Assembly (NCBI GenBank): GCA_049583635.1 | Contig: JBAUWF010000064.1 | Location: 1-64,000 of the forward strand | Source of the DNA: Dokdonella_A sp049583635 | GTDB taxonomy: Bacteria; Pseudomonadota; Gammaproteobacteria; Xanthomonadales; Rhodanobacteraceae | Direction: 5' to 3' | DNA: 64,000 nt | In this document: piece by piece, positions 1 to 8,663 of the stretch | Numbering within the stretch: position 1 is the first letter of the stretch | Layout: each line of letters begins with the position of its first letter | Notes under the pieces: model-generated | What the model saw: the letters and a program-made list of their open reading frames with translations, nothing else | The model's database searches: none | Told to the model about the DNA's origin: nothing | Position numbers and translations under genes: made by a program

Positions 1-440
1 GAGCTGTCGGTCAGATGCACAGTGCCGCTGACGCCGCCGATCTCGAGATCGCCCGAGGAATCGCGCAGCGTCAATGCCAATTGGGCGGGCATGCGCACGG
101 TCACATCGATGTATGCGTAGTGGTTGCCGAACAGGCTCCAACTCGATCCCTGGTCCGGAATGCGCGTCGCCACGATCGCGCTTGCGCCATCACGCCGTTG
201 CTCGATCTGGAGACCGGCCAGTGCTGCCTGCTCGCTGGCGCAAGCCTTGCCGCGCACCTCGATACGATTGAGGTTCGGCATTCCTTCGACGGTCAGGTCG
301 CCTGCGCCGGTATCGAGCTTCAGACCGGTCAGGCCACCGGCATCGATATCGACCGATCGGTCGGCGCGAAATGCGCAGTCATCGGCGTTCGCCAGGAATG
401 GCAATCCGCTCAATGCAAGAATAATCACTGTGCGTAGCAT
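1..440 (-). CDS. Secreted DUF4097-like protein, 3' end outside the window
   Basis: The reading frame starts with ATG at 440 on the minus strand, preceded by a clear GGAGG four bases upstream, and stays open to the window edge, so the C-terminus is missing. The product begins with a short charged end and a hydrophobic stretch (LRTVIILALSGLPFLANA) that reads as a signal peptide ending near residue 19. The mature part has alternating polar and hydrophobic stretches such as GLKLDTGAGDLTVEG and LRDSSGDLEIGGVSG. This ladder-like GDLxVxG pattern is typical of DUF4097-type putative adhesin beta-repeats. Function and localisation beyond export are not known for the family. The family call rests on pattern only and no catalytic residue can be named. 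Confidence 0.6.
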   Translation of the reverse strand, partial: MLRTVIILALSGLPFLANADDCAFRADRSVDIDAGGLTGLKLDTGAGDLTVEGMPNLNRIEVRGKACASEQAALAGLQIEQRRDGASAIVATRIPDQGSSWSLFGNHYAYIDVTVRMPAQLALTLRDSSGDLEIGGVSGTVHLTDS

Positions 441-642
441 GGCGCCTCCGGGAAAACAGGTTGCGGGGGAGTTGGATGCACGGGTGTCGGTCAGGGTTTA
501 AGCCACCGGCGGGCGCCAGCATACGCGGTGGCCGGTCCATCGATCACGCGCGACGCCTGAGTGCCATGGACTGGGCTCCGGGAGGGAAGAACTCTTTCCG
601 GAAACCGGGACGAATGCCCGGATCGTGTGCGACGATAGCGCC

Positions 643-1596
643 ATGAACCTGTGCGAGATCCCACCCGCCACCCTCGCCGAGAAGGATTTCGGCGCGATCC
701 TCGAGCGCATCGTCGCCGAAGTCGCGCCACTGATCGGACGGGGCAAAGTGGCGGACTACATTCCGCGTCTGGCCGAGGTACCGGCGGACCGTTTCGGGAT
801 GGCGATCGCCACCCTGAACGGGCGACTGTTCGAGATCGGCAATGCCGATGAACCGTTTTCGGTGCAGAGCATCTCCAAGGTCTTCACGTTGACGTTGGCG
901 CTCGAGGCAATCGGCGATGAGCTGTGGCAACGCGTTGGCCGCGAGCCGTCCGGCAGTGCCTACAACTCGCTGGTACAGCTGGAGCACGAACACGGTATTC
1001 CGCGCAATCCGCTGATCAATGCGGGCGCGCATGTCGTCGCCGACGTGGTGCTGACCAGCAACGACAACGCACGCGGACGGTTGCTCGAATTCGTGCGCGA
1101 ACGGGCCGAAAATCCGGATATCACGATGGATCCGATCGTGGCCCGCTCGGAACGCGAAACCGGTTTTCGCAATGCGGCGCTGGCCAACTTCGTTCGCAGT
1201 TTCGGCAACCTGCACAATTCGGTCGACGCGGTGCTGGATTTCTATTATCACCAGTGCGCATTGCGCATGACCTGTACCGACCTTGCGCGCAGCTTCCTGT
1301 ACCTCGCGAACCGCGGCCGCTGCCAGCGCACCTGCGAGGCCGTGATCAGCCCGGAACGCGCCAAGCGCATCAATGCGGTGATGCTGACCTGTGGCACCTA
1401 TGATGCGGCCGGCGACTTCGCATTCCGCGTCGGTCTGCCGGCCAAGAGCGGGGTCGGCGGCGGCATCGTCGCCGTGGTGCCCAATGTGCTGACGGTTGCG
1501 GTGTGGTCGCCCGGACTCGACGACAAGGGCAATTCGCTGGCCGGCAGTGCGGCGCTGGATCGTTTCACGGCGTTGAGCGGCCTGTCGGTGTTCTGA
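643..1596 (+). CDS. glsA: Glutaminase
   Basis: Hydrolyses L-glutamine to glutamate and ammonia in the cytoplasm. The 317-residue product matches the length of bacterial glutaminases (about 308 aa) and belongs to the serine-dependent beta-lactamase-like fold. The nucleophile motif SxxK is visible in VQSISKVF, followed by the family blocks EPSGSAYNS, NPLINAGAH and KSGVGGGIVAVVP. ATG at 643 is preferred over an in-frame upstream codon at 625 because the family N-terminus aligns there. No strong ribosome binding site precedes it. The gene stands alone and converges on mazG. A glutamine-supplying or acid-resistance role is possible but nothing here shows it. Confidence 0.93.
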   Translation: MNLCEIPPATLAEKDFGAILERIVAEVAPLIGRGKVADYIPRLAEVPADRFGMAIATLNGRLFEIGNADEPFSVQSISKVFTLTLALEAIGDELWQRVGREPSGSAYNSLVQLEHEHGIPRNPLINAGAHVVADVVLTSNDNARGRLLEFVRERAENPDITMDPIVARSERETGFRNAALANFVRSFGNLHNSVDAVLDFYYHQCALRMTCTDLARSFLYLANRGRCQRTCEAVISPERAKRINAVMLTCGTYDAAGDFAFRVGLPAKSGVGGGIVAVVPNVLTVAVWSPGLDDKGNSLAGSAALDRFTALSGLSVF

Positions 1597-1826
1597 GTCG
1601 GTGCAAGCAAGAGATCAACGCCGCGAGGACGATGCCGAAACCGGAACGCGTACGCTATCGACCGCATCGCGACCATGCACTGATCGGCGATTGCCACCTT
1701 GCAGCGCTGATTGCGCGTGGTGACAACACAAACGGGGCCATTTTGCGCCGTTCGGGCGCAGCTCGATGCCAATCGTCGTTGCGACGCGCACGAGTTGTCG
1801 CACCGCGGGTAGGTCTTCCGCCGACT

Positions 1827-2660
1827 TCAGGCATCCTCACGTGCTTGATTCTTCTGGACTTTTTCCTCGCTCTTCGCGCGATCCCACAACGCATCCTGCT
1901 CGGCGAGCGACTTGCCGGCCAGGCGCTCGCCGGCTTCGGCCGCCAATGCTTCCATGCGTCGGAAACGCCGTTCGAACTTCGCATTGGCATGGCGCAGTGC
2001 ACGCGAAACATCCACTTCCGCATGACGCGCCAGATTGACACAGACAAACAGTACATCGCCGATCTCGTCGGTCAGGCGCTCCGACGCAGCGCCGTTGCCG
2101 AATTCGGCGCGCACCTCGTCGAGTTCCTCGGCCAGTTTGTCGAACACCGGATCGACCGAAGGCCAGTCGAAGCCGACGCGCGCGGCACGCTGCTGCAACT
2201 TCAAGGCACGTTGCCATTCGGGCACGCCGCGCGCGATACCGGCAAGTGCGCTTGAATCGACGCTGCCCCCGGCCGCTCGCTCGCGCTGCTTGTGTTGCTC
2301 CCAGGCGACGGTTTGCGCCGCTGTCGACGCGACTGTCGCGTCGCCGAACACGTGCGCATGGCGCGCCTTCATCTTGGCGCAGATCGACGCGATGACCTCG
2401 GCAAAGCCGAACAGCCCGGCTTCCTCGGCGATACGCGCATGAAACACCACTTGCAGCAGCAGATCGCCGAGTTCGTCGCACAGCGCGGCCGCATCATTGC
2501 GATCGATCGCGTCGGCCACCTCGTAGGCTTCCTCGATCGTGTATGGCGCGATCGTCTCGAATGTCTGCGCCAGGTCCCACGGGCAGCCGCGTTCGGGATC
2601 GCGCAGGCTCCGCATGATCGCGAGCAGCGTTTCGATGCTCGGCGCCGCGTCGGTCGTCAT
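1827..2660 (-). CDS. mazG: Nucleoside triphosphate pyrophosphohydrolase MazG
   Basis: Hydrolyses (d)NTPs to NMP and pyrophosphate, a housecleaning activity that in E. coli also influences ppGpp level. The 277-residue protein has two MazG domains. The first carries the metal-binding EEAYEV...CDELGDLL pattern (about residues 43-67) and the second carries EELDEV...DEIGDVL. The N-terminal RDPERGCPWD is a strong MazG signature. Its ATG overlaps the cysQ stop as ATGA, so it is probably the last gene of the nudE-cysQ-mazG run. All three remove or recycle nucleotide by-products, which makes a sanitation operon plausible. Confidence 0.95.
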   Translation of the reverse strand: MTTDAAPSIETLLAIMRSLRDPERGCPWDLAQTFETIAPYTIEEAYEVADAIDRNDAAALCDELGDLLLQVVFHARIAEEAGLFGFAEVIASICAKMKARHAHVFGDATVASTAAQTVAWEQHKQRERAAGGSVDSSALAGIARGVPEWQRALKLQQRAARVGFDWPSVDPVFDKLAEELDEVRAEFGNGAASERLTDEIGDVLFVCVNLARHAEVDVSRALRHANAKFERRFRRMEALAAEAGERLAGKSLAEQDALWDRAKSEEKVQKNQAREDA

Positions 2661-3481
2661 GACGCGCTCTTCGATCGTTGCCCAGGTCCGAACAGCGCCG
2701 ACCAGTCGGCGTTCGCGTCGCCGAAGGCCACGAATTCCGGATTGATCAGCGTATCGCGTGCGTTGTAGGTCAGCCGATTACCGGCAAGATCGAGCACGGC
2801 ACCACCGGCCTGGTCGAGCACACATTGCGCGGCCGCCGTATCCCATTCCGAGGTCGCGCCGAGACGCAGATACAGATCGGCTTCGCCCCCGGCAATGCGC
2901 ACGAACTTGAGCGAGGATCCGAGCGGATGTTTCTCATGCGTGCCCAGTCGCTGCAGCATCGCGGCTTCGCGTTGCGATGCATGCGAGCGGCTGCCCGCGA
3001 CAATGAGCGTCGATGGACGACGCCGCGTTACCAGACGCATCGGCGCGGCGCCGCCACGCGCGAGCCAACTGCCGCCGCCCTGCCAGGCGCTCGCTAGGTC
3101 ACCGGTTACCGGCGTCTGCACAATGCCGAGCACCGGGCGATGTTCCTCGATCAGCGCGATATTGACCGTAAACTCGCCGTTGCGCCGAATGAATTCGCGC
3201 GTGCCGTCGAGCGGATCGACCAGCCAGTAGCGTCGCCACGTCGATCGCTCGGACCAGCCGATCGCGGCCGACTCCTCCGACAACACCGGCCACCCCGGCG
3301 TCAATGCGTTGAGGCCGTGAGTGATGACGTGGTGTGCGGCGAGATCGGCCGCGGTCAACGGCGAACGGTCGTCCTTGTGTTCGATCGCGAAATCGCTGCG
3401 GTACACCTCGAGGATCGCGGACGCCGCGCGCGCGGCAATTTCTGCAACGGCATGCGTGAGCGTGGCCAGGTCACTGCTCAT
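2657..3481 (-). CDS. cysQ: 3'(2'),5'-bisphosphate nucleotidase CysQ
   Basis: Dephosphorylates PAP (3'-phosphoadenosine 5'-phosphate), the by-product of sulfate assimilation, to AMP. It is a 274-residue member of the inositol-monophosphatase superfamily. The metal-binding motifs are visible: SEES near residue 70, DPLDGTREF (followed by IRRNGEFTVN, the CysQ-type continuation), and EWDTAAAQ near the C-terminus. ATG at 3481 overlaps the nudE stop as ATGA. The frame could extend upstream to 3598, but that part lies inside nudE and does not resemble the family. A second, more HisN-like paralogue lies 740 bases upstream in the same transcription direction. Confidence 0.93.
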   Translation of the reverse strand: MSSDLATLTHAVAEIAARAASAILEVYRSDFAIEHKDDRSPLTAADLAAHHVITHGLNALTPGWPVLSEESAAIGWSERSTWRRYWLVDPLDGTREFIRRNGEFTVNIALIEEHRPVLGIVQTPVTGDLASAWQGGGSWLARGGAAPMRLVTRRRPSTLIVAGSRSHASQREAAMLQRLGTHEKHPLGSSLKFVRIAGGEADLYLRLGATSEWDTAAAQCVLDQAGGAVLDLAGNRLTYNARDTLINPEFVAFGDANADWSALFGPGQRSKSAS

Positions 3482-4038
3482 GATTGCGGCCGATAGCGAC
3501 CGGCAAGGTATTCGCGCGCGACGAACAGCGCCGCGATCGATCGGCCATCGGTCACATCGGGTCGCGCCACCAGCGTATGCAGTTGCGAGAGTTTCCACGG
3601 CACCACCGCGAGTTCCTCCGGCTCGTCGCCGGGCAGGCGCTCGGGATAGAGATCGCGTGCCAGCACCACATGCGTCATCGCGGTCATGTAGGCCGGCGAC
3701 AACGACAAGGTCATGAGGATGCGCAGATCATGTGCGCCGAAACCGATCTCCTCCTTGAGTTCACGATTCGCACCCTGCTCGGCCGTCTCGTCGCGATCGA
3801 GGCGGCCCTTGGGCAGACCGAGTTCGTAGGCACCGATACCGGCACCGTACTCGCGTACCAGCAGCACCTCGTCGTCATCCTGCATCGGCACCATGATGAC
3901 CGCGCCAAGACCCGATCCCTTGAGTCGCTCATAAGTACGCCGCTCGCCATTGGAAAACTCCAGATCGATTTCCTCGACGCGCAGGAACCTGCTGGTGTCG
4001 GCCGGTCGCGTCGCGTGCGTGATCGGGAAACGTTGCAT
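3478..4038 (-). CDS. nudE: ADP compounds hydrolase NudE (Nudix)
   Basis: Cytoplasmic Nudix hydrolase expected to cleave ADP-ribose, Ap3A and NADH-type substrates. With the ATG at 4038 the product is 186 residues, the same length as E. coli NudE. The Nudix box is intact: GRLDRDE followed by seven residues and RELKEEIGF. Upstream residues YELGLPKG complete the typical substrate-proximal loop. An in-frame extension to 4326 is open but low-complexity and rejected. It is the first gene of the ATGA-coupled nudE-cysQ-mazG set and is separated from hisN by 181 bases holding a hairpin. Confidence 0.92.
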   Translation of the reverse strand: MQRFPITHATRPADTSRFLRVEEIDLEFSNGERRTYERLKGSGLGAVIMVPMQDDDEVLLVREYGAGIGAYELGLPKGRLDRDETAEQGANRELKEEIGFGAHDLRILMTLSLSPAYMTAMTHVVLARDLYPERLPGDEPEELAVVPWKLSQLHTLVARPDVTDGRSIAALFVAREYLAGRYRPQS

Positions 4039-4094
4039 GTGGCAATTGTACTCAGGGACGTCGTGGCACGTTCGAATGTCGAATTTCAAGGTAC

Positions 4095-4121
4095 GCCGGG
4101 ATGCCAAGGCTTGATCCCGGC
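4095..4121. repeat. Inverted repeat (REP-like hairpin) between hisN-like gene and nudE
   Basis: An 8-bp perfect stem GCCGGGAT / ATCCCGGC encloses an 11-base loop that itself contains GCC/GGC. No T-tract follows on either strand, so it is a poor intrinsic terminator and looks more like a REP-type palindrome. On the minus strand its arm reads CCGGGATCAAG, the same 11 bases that occur in the tandem array at 34818-34828. That raises the possibility of a common genomic repeat family. Confidence 0.5.
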
Positions 4122-4219
4122 TTGCTTCAACGGAGCCGACAGCACGAGTCCATGCGAGGACTTGTGTCGTGTTTTCCTCGAGATTGACGATGCCGACGGC
4201 ACACGAACACCCGATCTGA

Positions 4220-5023
4220 TTACTTCGTCGTCGAGATGGGCGCGTTGAACAAGGCCAGGGCCCGTGCGTGCAAGGCGGGCGTTCCGGCAAGCACGCTGCG
4301 TGTATCCAGGCCAAGGGCTGCGCCATCGAGATCGGTGATCATGCCACCGGCTTCGCGCACGATCACACTCAGCGCCGCGATGTCGAGGATGCTGAGATCC
4401 GATTCAACCACCAGATCGACCGCACCACGCGCGAGCAGATGGTAATGCAGGAAATCACCGTATCCGCGGATACGCCCGACCCGACCGATCAGGTCCGCGA
4501 GCACGGCCCAACGCGGCCCCGCGGCCAGCGTTTTCAGGTTGCCGGTGGAGATGGCCGTGTGCGCGTCGAAATCCTTGGCCTGCGACACACGGATCAACTT
4601 GCCGTCCAGAAATGCACCGCCGCCGCGCACAGCCCATGAACGTTCGCCATATTCCGTCGCGTCGGATACGCCAAGCACGAGATCGCCCTGATGCATCAAC
4701 GCAATCTGGGTGGAGAAAAACGGATACCCGCGCACGAACGCGCGCGTCCCGTCGATCGGGTCGATCAACCACACGAATTCGCTGTCACCCTCCCGACCGT
4801 GTTCCTCGCCCTGAAACGCATGATCCGGGAAGCTCGCGGCCAGAATGCTTGTTATGGCGCTTTCGGCGTCGCGGTCGGCCTCGGTGACCGGCGTTTGATC
4901 GTCCTTGAGCGCAACCGAAAAGTCCGCGGCACGATAGCGCTCGCGGATAATCCGGGCGGCAGCGTCGGCGGCGCGCATGGCGACCAGCAGTGCGTAGTCG
5001 AGAAAGCCGGCGGGCAGACTCAT
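4220..5023 (-). CDS. hisN: Inositol-monophosphatase family phosphatase, HisN-like
   Basis: A 267-residue member of the IMPase superfamily, probably histidinol-phosphate phosphatase or a related sugar-phosphate phosphatase. Metal ligands are present as GEE (near residue 74), DPIDGTRAFVRG and LDIAALSVIVREAGG. The DPIDGTRAF continuation followed by GYPFFSTQIAL resembles monofunctional HisN enzymes more than CysQ. ATG at 5023 is chosen because the product then begins at the family N-terminus (MSLPAGFLDYALLV). It follows the gspN stop by 13 bases, so it probably shares the gsp transcript. No other histidine biosynthesis gene is nearby, so the substrate is uncertain. Confidence 0.78.
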   Translation of the reverse strand: MSLPAGFLDYALLVAMRAADAAARIIRERYRAADFSVALKDDQTPVTEADRDAESAITSILAASFPDHAFQGEEHGREGDSEFVWLIDPIDGTRAFVRGYPFFSTQIALMHQGDLVLGVSDATEYGERSWAVRGGGAFLDGKLIRVSQAKDFDAHTAISTGNLKTLAAGPRWAVLADLIGRVGRIRGYGDFLHYHLLARGAVDLVVESDLSILDIAALSVIVREAGGMITDLDGAALGLDTRSVLAGTPALHARALALFNAPISTTK

Positions 5024-5036
5024 CAGCGAGCGCCGC

Positions 5037-5807
5037 TCAATACAGCTTGAACAGCCGGCCATGGATGACCAGCTTCGATGAACCGTCGGGTTGCAGCTGA
5101 CCGACGTAGCGCAACGTCTCCAGAACCTGTGGATCGTTGTTGCGCGCGGTCAGCGTGGCCACCGCGTCGTAACCCTCGAGCCGCACGCTGAAACTGCCGT
5201 CAACCGCCAGATTGCCGCTGCCGTCATCGTGCACCGTGCCGACGATGCTGCCGTCGGGTTGCGACGAGAACTCGGCAAGTATGTCCGCGAAGCGCGCCTC
5301 GGCCTGCCCGGAAACGCCGGCGTCGGTCCAGCGCGCGGTGCCGCGCGCGCCGTGCAGGAATCCGTTGACCAGCGTCGCCTGCTTGAGTACGCCGCCGATG
5401 GTGCCGAGCAATGTCAGATTCGGGATGTCGAGTACCGGCTCGACCAGCGCGGCGGGAAAGCGGAAGCGCAGATCGCGCGCCACCACGCTGCCATCGGCAT
5501 TGCGCATCAGCGAACCGGCAACGTCGACATCGGCACCCTGGATTCGCAAATCCGCGAGCAACTGTCGATGCAGCAGCGCGCTCTTGTCGAGACGCCAGTT
5601 GATTTCACCCAGGTCGCGACCCAACGCACTGACGCCGTCGGCATGTCCGTCCCACACGGTGCCGCTGATGCCGCTCAAGGTGACCGGGCTGAAATAGCCG
5701 TGCGCGTAACGATAGGCGACGTCGGCCGGCAATGTCCATGCAAGAACGCCCGCCACGATCAGCAGCACCATCAGCACAACGGCCAGGATTTTGAGAGGTC
5801 TCAACAT
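5037..5807 (-). CDS. gspN: Type II secretion system protein GspN
   Basis: Inner-membrane accessory subunit of the type II secretion machine. The 256-residue product has one N-terminal transmembrane segment (LKILAVVLMVLLIVAGVLAW) followed by a periplasmic beta-rich domain with the GspN signatures GTVWDGHADGV near residue 50 and INWRLD. ATG at 5807 is used. A TTG four codons upstream is possible. It lies 88 bases after gspM and ends the gsp run. GspN is an optional component found in Xanthomonas-type systems, where it normally precedes gspD. Here hisN follows instead. Confidence 0.88.
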   Translation of the reverse strand: MLRPLKILAVVLMVLLIVAGVLAWTLPADVAYRYAHGYFSPVTLSGISGTVWDGHADGVSALGRDLGEINWRLDKSALLHRQLLADLRIQGADVDVAGSLMRNADGSVVARDLRFRFPAALVEPVLDIPNLTLLGTIGGVLKQATLVNGFLHGARGTARWTDAGVSGQAEARFADILAEFSSQPDGSIVGTVHDDGSGNLAVDGSFSVRLEGYDAVATLTARNNDPQVLETLRYVGQLQPDGSSKLVIHGRLFKLY

Positions 5808-5895
5808 ACGCTGCCGCAAGTTCCCGTTATCGTGCAGGCGACGCGCGCCCGCCGCGGTCCGCGTGCGAGCGGACAGCCGCTTGCGTGACCATGAA

Positions 5896-6387
5896 TCAGG
5901 GCGCGTCCTCCAGCGTCACGCGCGCGTTGACCAGTCCGATGCCGTCGGCGCGATCGGCGGAAAAATCGCTGGCTTCGACACCGTAGTCGCGCGAAAGGTC
6001 CTCGAGCCAACGCATCAGCGCGTCGAAACTGGCGACTTCGAAGGTCACCCTGACGCTTCTGCTGCCGACCGGTTCGACCCGCTTGAGCGCGCTTTCGAGG
6101 CCGGCGCCGCGCGCGGTCGCGTCGGCCAGAGCCAACAGCGACTTGCCTTGTCGCCCCGAACGCGAACGCACGCCGGCCGCACGCAGATGATCGACCTCGG
6201 CGGTGGCGACACGCACATAGGCCAACGCATCCCGATCGGCACGGGTACTTTCCAAGAGGGCCGCGCGACGCGCGGCCAGCGGATGCCAAATGAACGCCCA
6301 GCCGAGCAACGCGACGACAATCACGGCACCGCTGCCGAACACGCGGCGTTCGCGCACTGCGAGATTCCTCCACCACTGCGCGATCAC
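5896..6387 (-). CDS. gspM: Type II secretion system protein GspM
   Basis: Small inner-membrane assembly subunit that binds GspL and stabilises the GspE-L-M platform. Translation most likely starts at the GTG at 6387, whose last two bases overlap the gspL stop (GTGA), giving 163 residues. The N-terminus WWRNLAVRERRV followed by one hydrophobic helix (VFGSGAVIVVALLGWAFIW) is the standard GspM pattern, with a periplasmic ferredoxin-like domain behind it. Members of this family are poorly conserved, so the call leans partly on position between gspL and gspN. Confidence 0.85.
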   Translation of the reverse strand: MIAQWWRNLAVRERRVFGSGAVIVVALLGWAFIWHPLAARRAALLESTRADRDALAYVRVATAEVDHLRAAGVRSRSGRQGKSLLALADATARGAGLESALKRVEPVGSRSVRVTFEVASFDALMRWLEDLSRDYGVEASDFSADRADGIGLVNARVTLEDAP

Positions 6388-7589
6388 GAGGATTTGCCCC
6401 GGCTGATGCGAATGCGGCCGTCCACGCCGGTCTCGCCCGGGCTGGCGCCGGTGACCTCGACCTTGAGACCCGGCAATGCCGCAAACCGCGCGCGCATGCT
6501 GTCGAGCGTCGCGACATCCGGCGCGCGCAGGCCGAGTTCCAGGATGCCGTTGCGATATTCGATGGCGCGTGTCTGGATACGCGTCGTGCTGCCGAGCACC
6601 GGCGCGATCGCGGCGAGCATGCGCAACAGGCCGCTCGATTCGGTGCCGCCGCGCAAACGGTCGAGCCGGCTGCGCACGAGCTGCTCCGGGTCGATTCGTG
6701 CAAGTTCGGCGGCGCCGACATCGGGAAACGCCTTGTGCACCTCGGTCTGCATCGCACTTTGCAGACGCGCCGACTCGTGCGACAGATGCAGCATGTCCAC
6801 TACCAGTTCGATGCCGGCAAGCAGCACCACGGCGGCCGCAAGCAGCGCCGCGATACGCCACCAGCGCAGGCCACGCTGGCGGCGATGATGCGGAGCAAAT
6901 TCGCCATCGAGCAGGTTCATCCGCGATTGCGACGCGGCGCGCGCAAGGAACGCGAGCGGTTCAGTCTGCCGTTCCCGGTAAGCCGCGATCGATACCGGCA
7001 AGTCGAGCCGTGCCGCCGCGCGAAAATCATGCACATCGAGCGCAGGCAGGGACTGCGCGTTGCAGGTGGTCAGCCAGCCGGGCAATTCATCGACGCTGCA
7101 GGCAAACGCCGACCATGGGGCAAGACGCACGATGGCGCCGTGATCCTCGATCAGCGCGACCGCGCTGTCGGGATCCGACCATTCCAGCGCCAGCGATTCA
7201 GGCACGATGCGATCAGGCTGGATGCCGGCTTCGGCGAGACGATCGAGCCACGCGTGCAACCGCGCCCTGGAAACCACCGCGACACCGATCTCGTCCCCCT
7301 CTCCCGCGACCATCGCAAAATGCAGATCCTCGACCGGACTCAGCAACTGGTCCTCGATCGCGAACGGCACCGCCTTGTGCAATTGGGCGCGATTGCGCGC
7401 GTGCAGCGTCGCGCTCGTCAGCAGGACCTGGTCGGCCGGCACCAGCACGATGATTTCCTGCACCGAGGCGAGCACCGACGCAGGCGGGGCGCCGGCCATC
7501 GTCGCGCAACGCGCGCGACCGTCGGCACCCTGGCGCAACCAGCACAAGGCACCATCACGGGCGAGGCGAATCAGCAGGCTATCGGACAT
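6384..7589 (-). CDS. gspL: Type II secretion system protein GspL
   Basis: Inner-membrane subunit that anchors the secretion ATPase GspE to the pseudopilus assembly platform. The 401-residue protein has an N-terminal actin-like cytoplasmic domain (roughly 1-230). It is followed by a transmembrane helix (WRIAALLAAAVVLLAGIELVV, about 245-265) and a periplasmic ferredoxin-like domain. Features such as VPADQVLLTSATLHA and AVPFAIEDQL in the first 100 residues are typical GspL/EpsL blocks. ATG 7589 follows gspK by 81 bases, the only sizeable gap in the early part of the run. Its partner GspE is not encoded in this window. Confidence 0.92.
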   Translation of the reverse strand: MSDSLLIRLARDGALCWLRQGADGRARCATMAGAPPASVLASVQEIIVLVPADQVLLTSATLHARNRAQLHKAVPFAIEDQLLSPVEDLHFAMVAGEGDEIGVAVVSRARLHAWLDRLAEAGIQPDRIVPESLALEWSDPDSAVALIEDHGAIVRLAPWSAFACSVDELPGWLTTCNAQSLPALDVHDFRAAARLDLPVSIAAYRERQTEPLAFLARAASQSRMNLLDGEFAPHHRRQRGLRWWRIAALLAAAVVLLAGIELVVDMLHLSHESARLQSAMQTEVHKAFPDVGAAELARIDPEQLVRSRLDRLRGGTESSGLLRMLAAIAPVLGSTTRIQTRAIEYRNGILELGLRAPDVATLDSMRARFAALPGLKVEVTGASPGETGVDGRIRISRGKSS

Positions 7590-7670
7590 GCATCATTCCG
7601 TGGCGATCGAACCAGCGATAATCAAACCGATTGTAGTCGTCATCCGCACCGCGCCGCGACTCAAGGATGC

Positions 7671-8663
7671 TCAAGGCGCCGCGTCGGGCGCATCGAGGGC
7701 CGCCCGCGTCAACGCATCGTCGCTGCCGCGACTGCGCTCGAGCACCTCGATGCGACCGCCATCGCGCTGGATCAGGCTGTAGAACGTCATCGGCACGTCA
7801 TCGAGGGTGATCTCGCCGCGCGCGATGAAATAATTGCTGGTGACGCCAAGCTGCGACAGCAGCGACGGATCGAGCGGCGGCAGGCCCTGCTGAGCAAGTT
7901 GCGCGGTGAAATCGCCGAGGCTCTGCCACGCGGCGTGGCCGTCGTTCCACAAACGCTCCGCCAGCGCCCGACTGATCCGGGAATTGAGGCTTTCGAGCAG
8001 AGCTACGCTCGCGGTATTGACATTGAGCAACGACCCGGGCGGCAACACGCACACGTACGGGGCGATACGGGCATAAGCCGCGCCGTCGAATCCGCGCACC
8101 AGGCGCAACTCCGAAACGTGCGCGAAGCTGCGATTGGCCGCGCGATAAGGCGTCGGCAATGCGAGATAGAAACTGTCCTCGGCACCGCTGTTGCCGGCAA
8201 TATCGGGATCGGGATCGAGCCAGTCGAGGACCGCATCGGCCAGGGCCGGATCGAGTCCCTGTGCCGTGAGCAGACGACGAAACATGCCAAGCCAGGCCAC
8301 ATGCGCACTGTCGGCAGGCGCCAGATTGTTGAGATTGAAGCAGCCGTTGAGATCGCGCATGGTCGCGCCGATCACGCCGCCCGGTACCTCTTGAGGCGGC
8401 AGCGGCAGCGCCCAGATATCGCCATTGGCATCGAATTGCCGGTTCTGTTCCCAATCCCTGGACAGCACTTCGGCGGCGTAGGCTTCCAGACCCTGCGCGT
8501 AGGCGTTGGCCTGGGCGCCGCGCAGCGCATTGCGCGTACGCGCAAACGCCAGTTCTCCATGGTCGAGCAGACCCGCAATCAGGATGACGGCGAGTGCGAC
8601 CGTCAGCAGCGCGACCAGCAACGCGACGCCGCGTTGAGACCGGGGCCCGCGCGATGCCCTCAC
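7671..8663 (-). CDS. gspK: Type II secretion minor pseudopilin GspK
   Basis: Large minor pseudopilin at the tip of the T2SS pseudopilus. The 330-residue product starts at GTG 8663, overlapping the gspJ stop as GTGA. The prepilin-like N-terminus RGVALLVALLTVALAVIL is present. GspK lacks the conserved Glu5 of other pseudopilins and here position +5 is indeed not Glu. The large alpha-domain insertion typical for GspK is present, including LDWLDPDPDIAGN and the helix-hairpin-helix-like segment GSLLNVNTASVALLESL. GspI, J and K are expected to form the tip complex. Confidence 0.93.
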   Translation of the reverse strand: MRASRGPRSQRGVALLVALLTVALAVILIAGLLDHGELAFARTRNALRGAQANAYAQGLEAYAAEVLSRDWEQNRQFDANGDIWALPLPPQEVPGGVIGATMRDLNGCFNLNNLAPADSAHVAWLGMFRRLLTAQGLDPALADAVLDWLDPDPDIAGNSGAEDSFYLALPTPYRAANRSFAHVSELRLVRGFDGAAYARIAPYVCVLPPGSLLNVNTASVALLESLNSRISRALAERLWNDGHAAWQSLGDFTAQLAQQGLPPLDPSLLSQLGVTSNYFIARGEITLDDVPMTFYSLIQRDGGRIEVLERSRGSDDALTRAALDAPDAAP

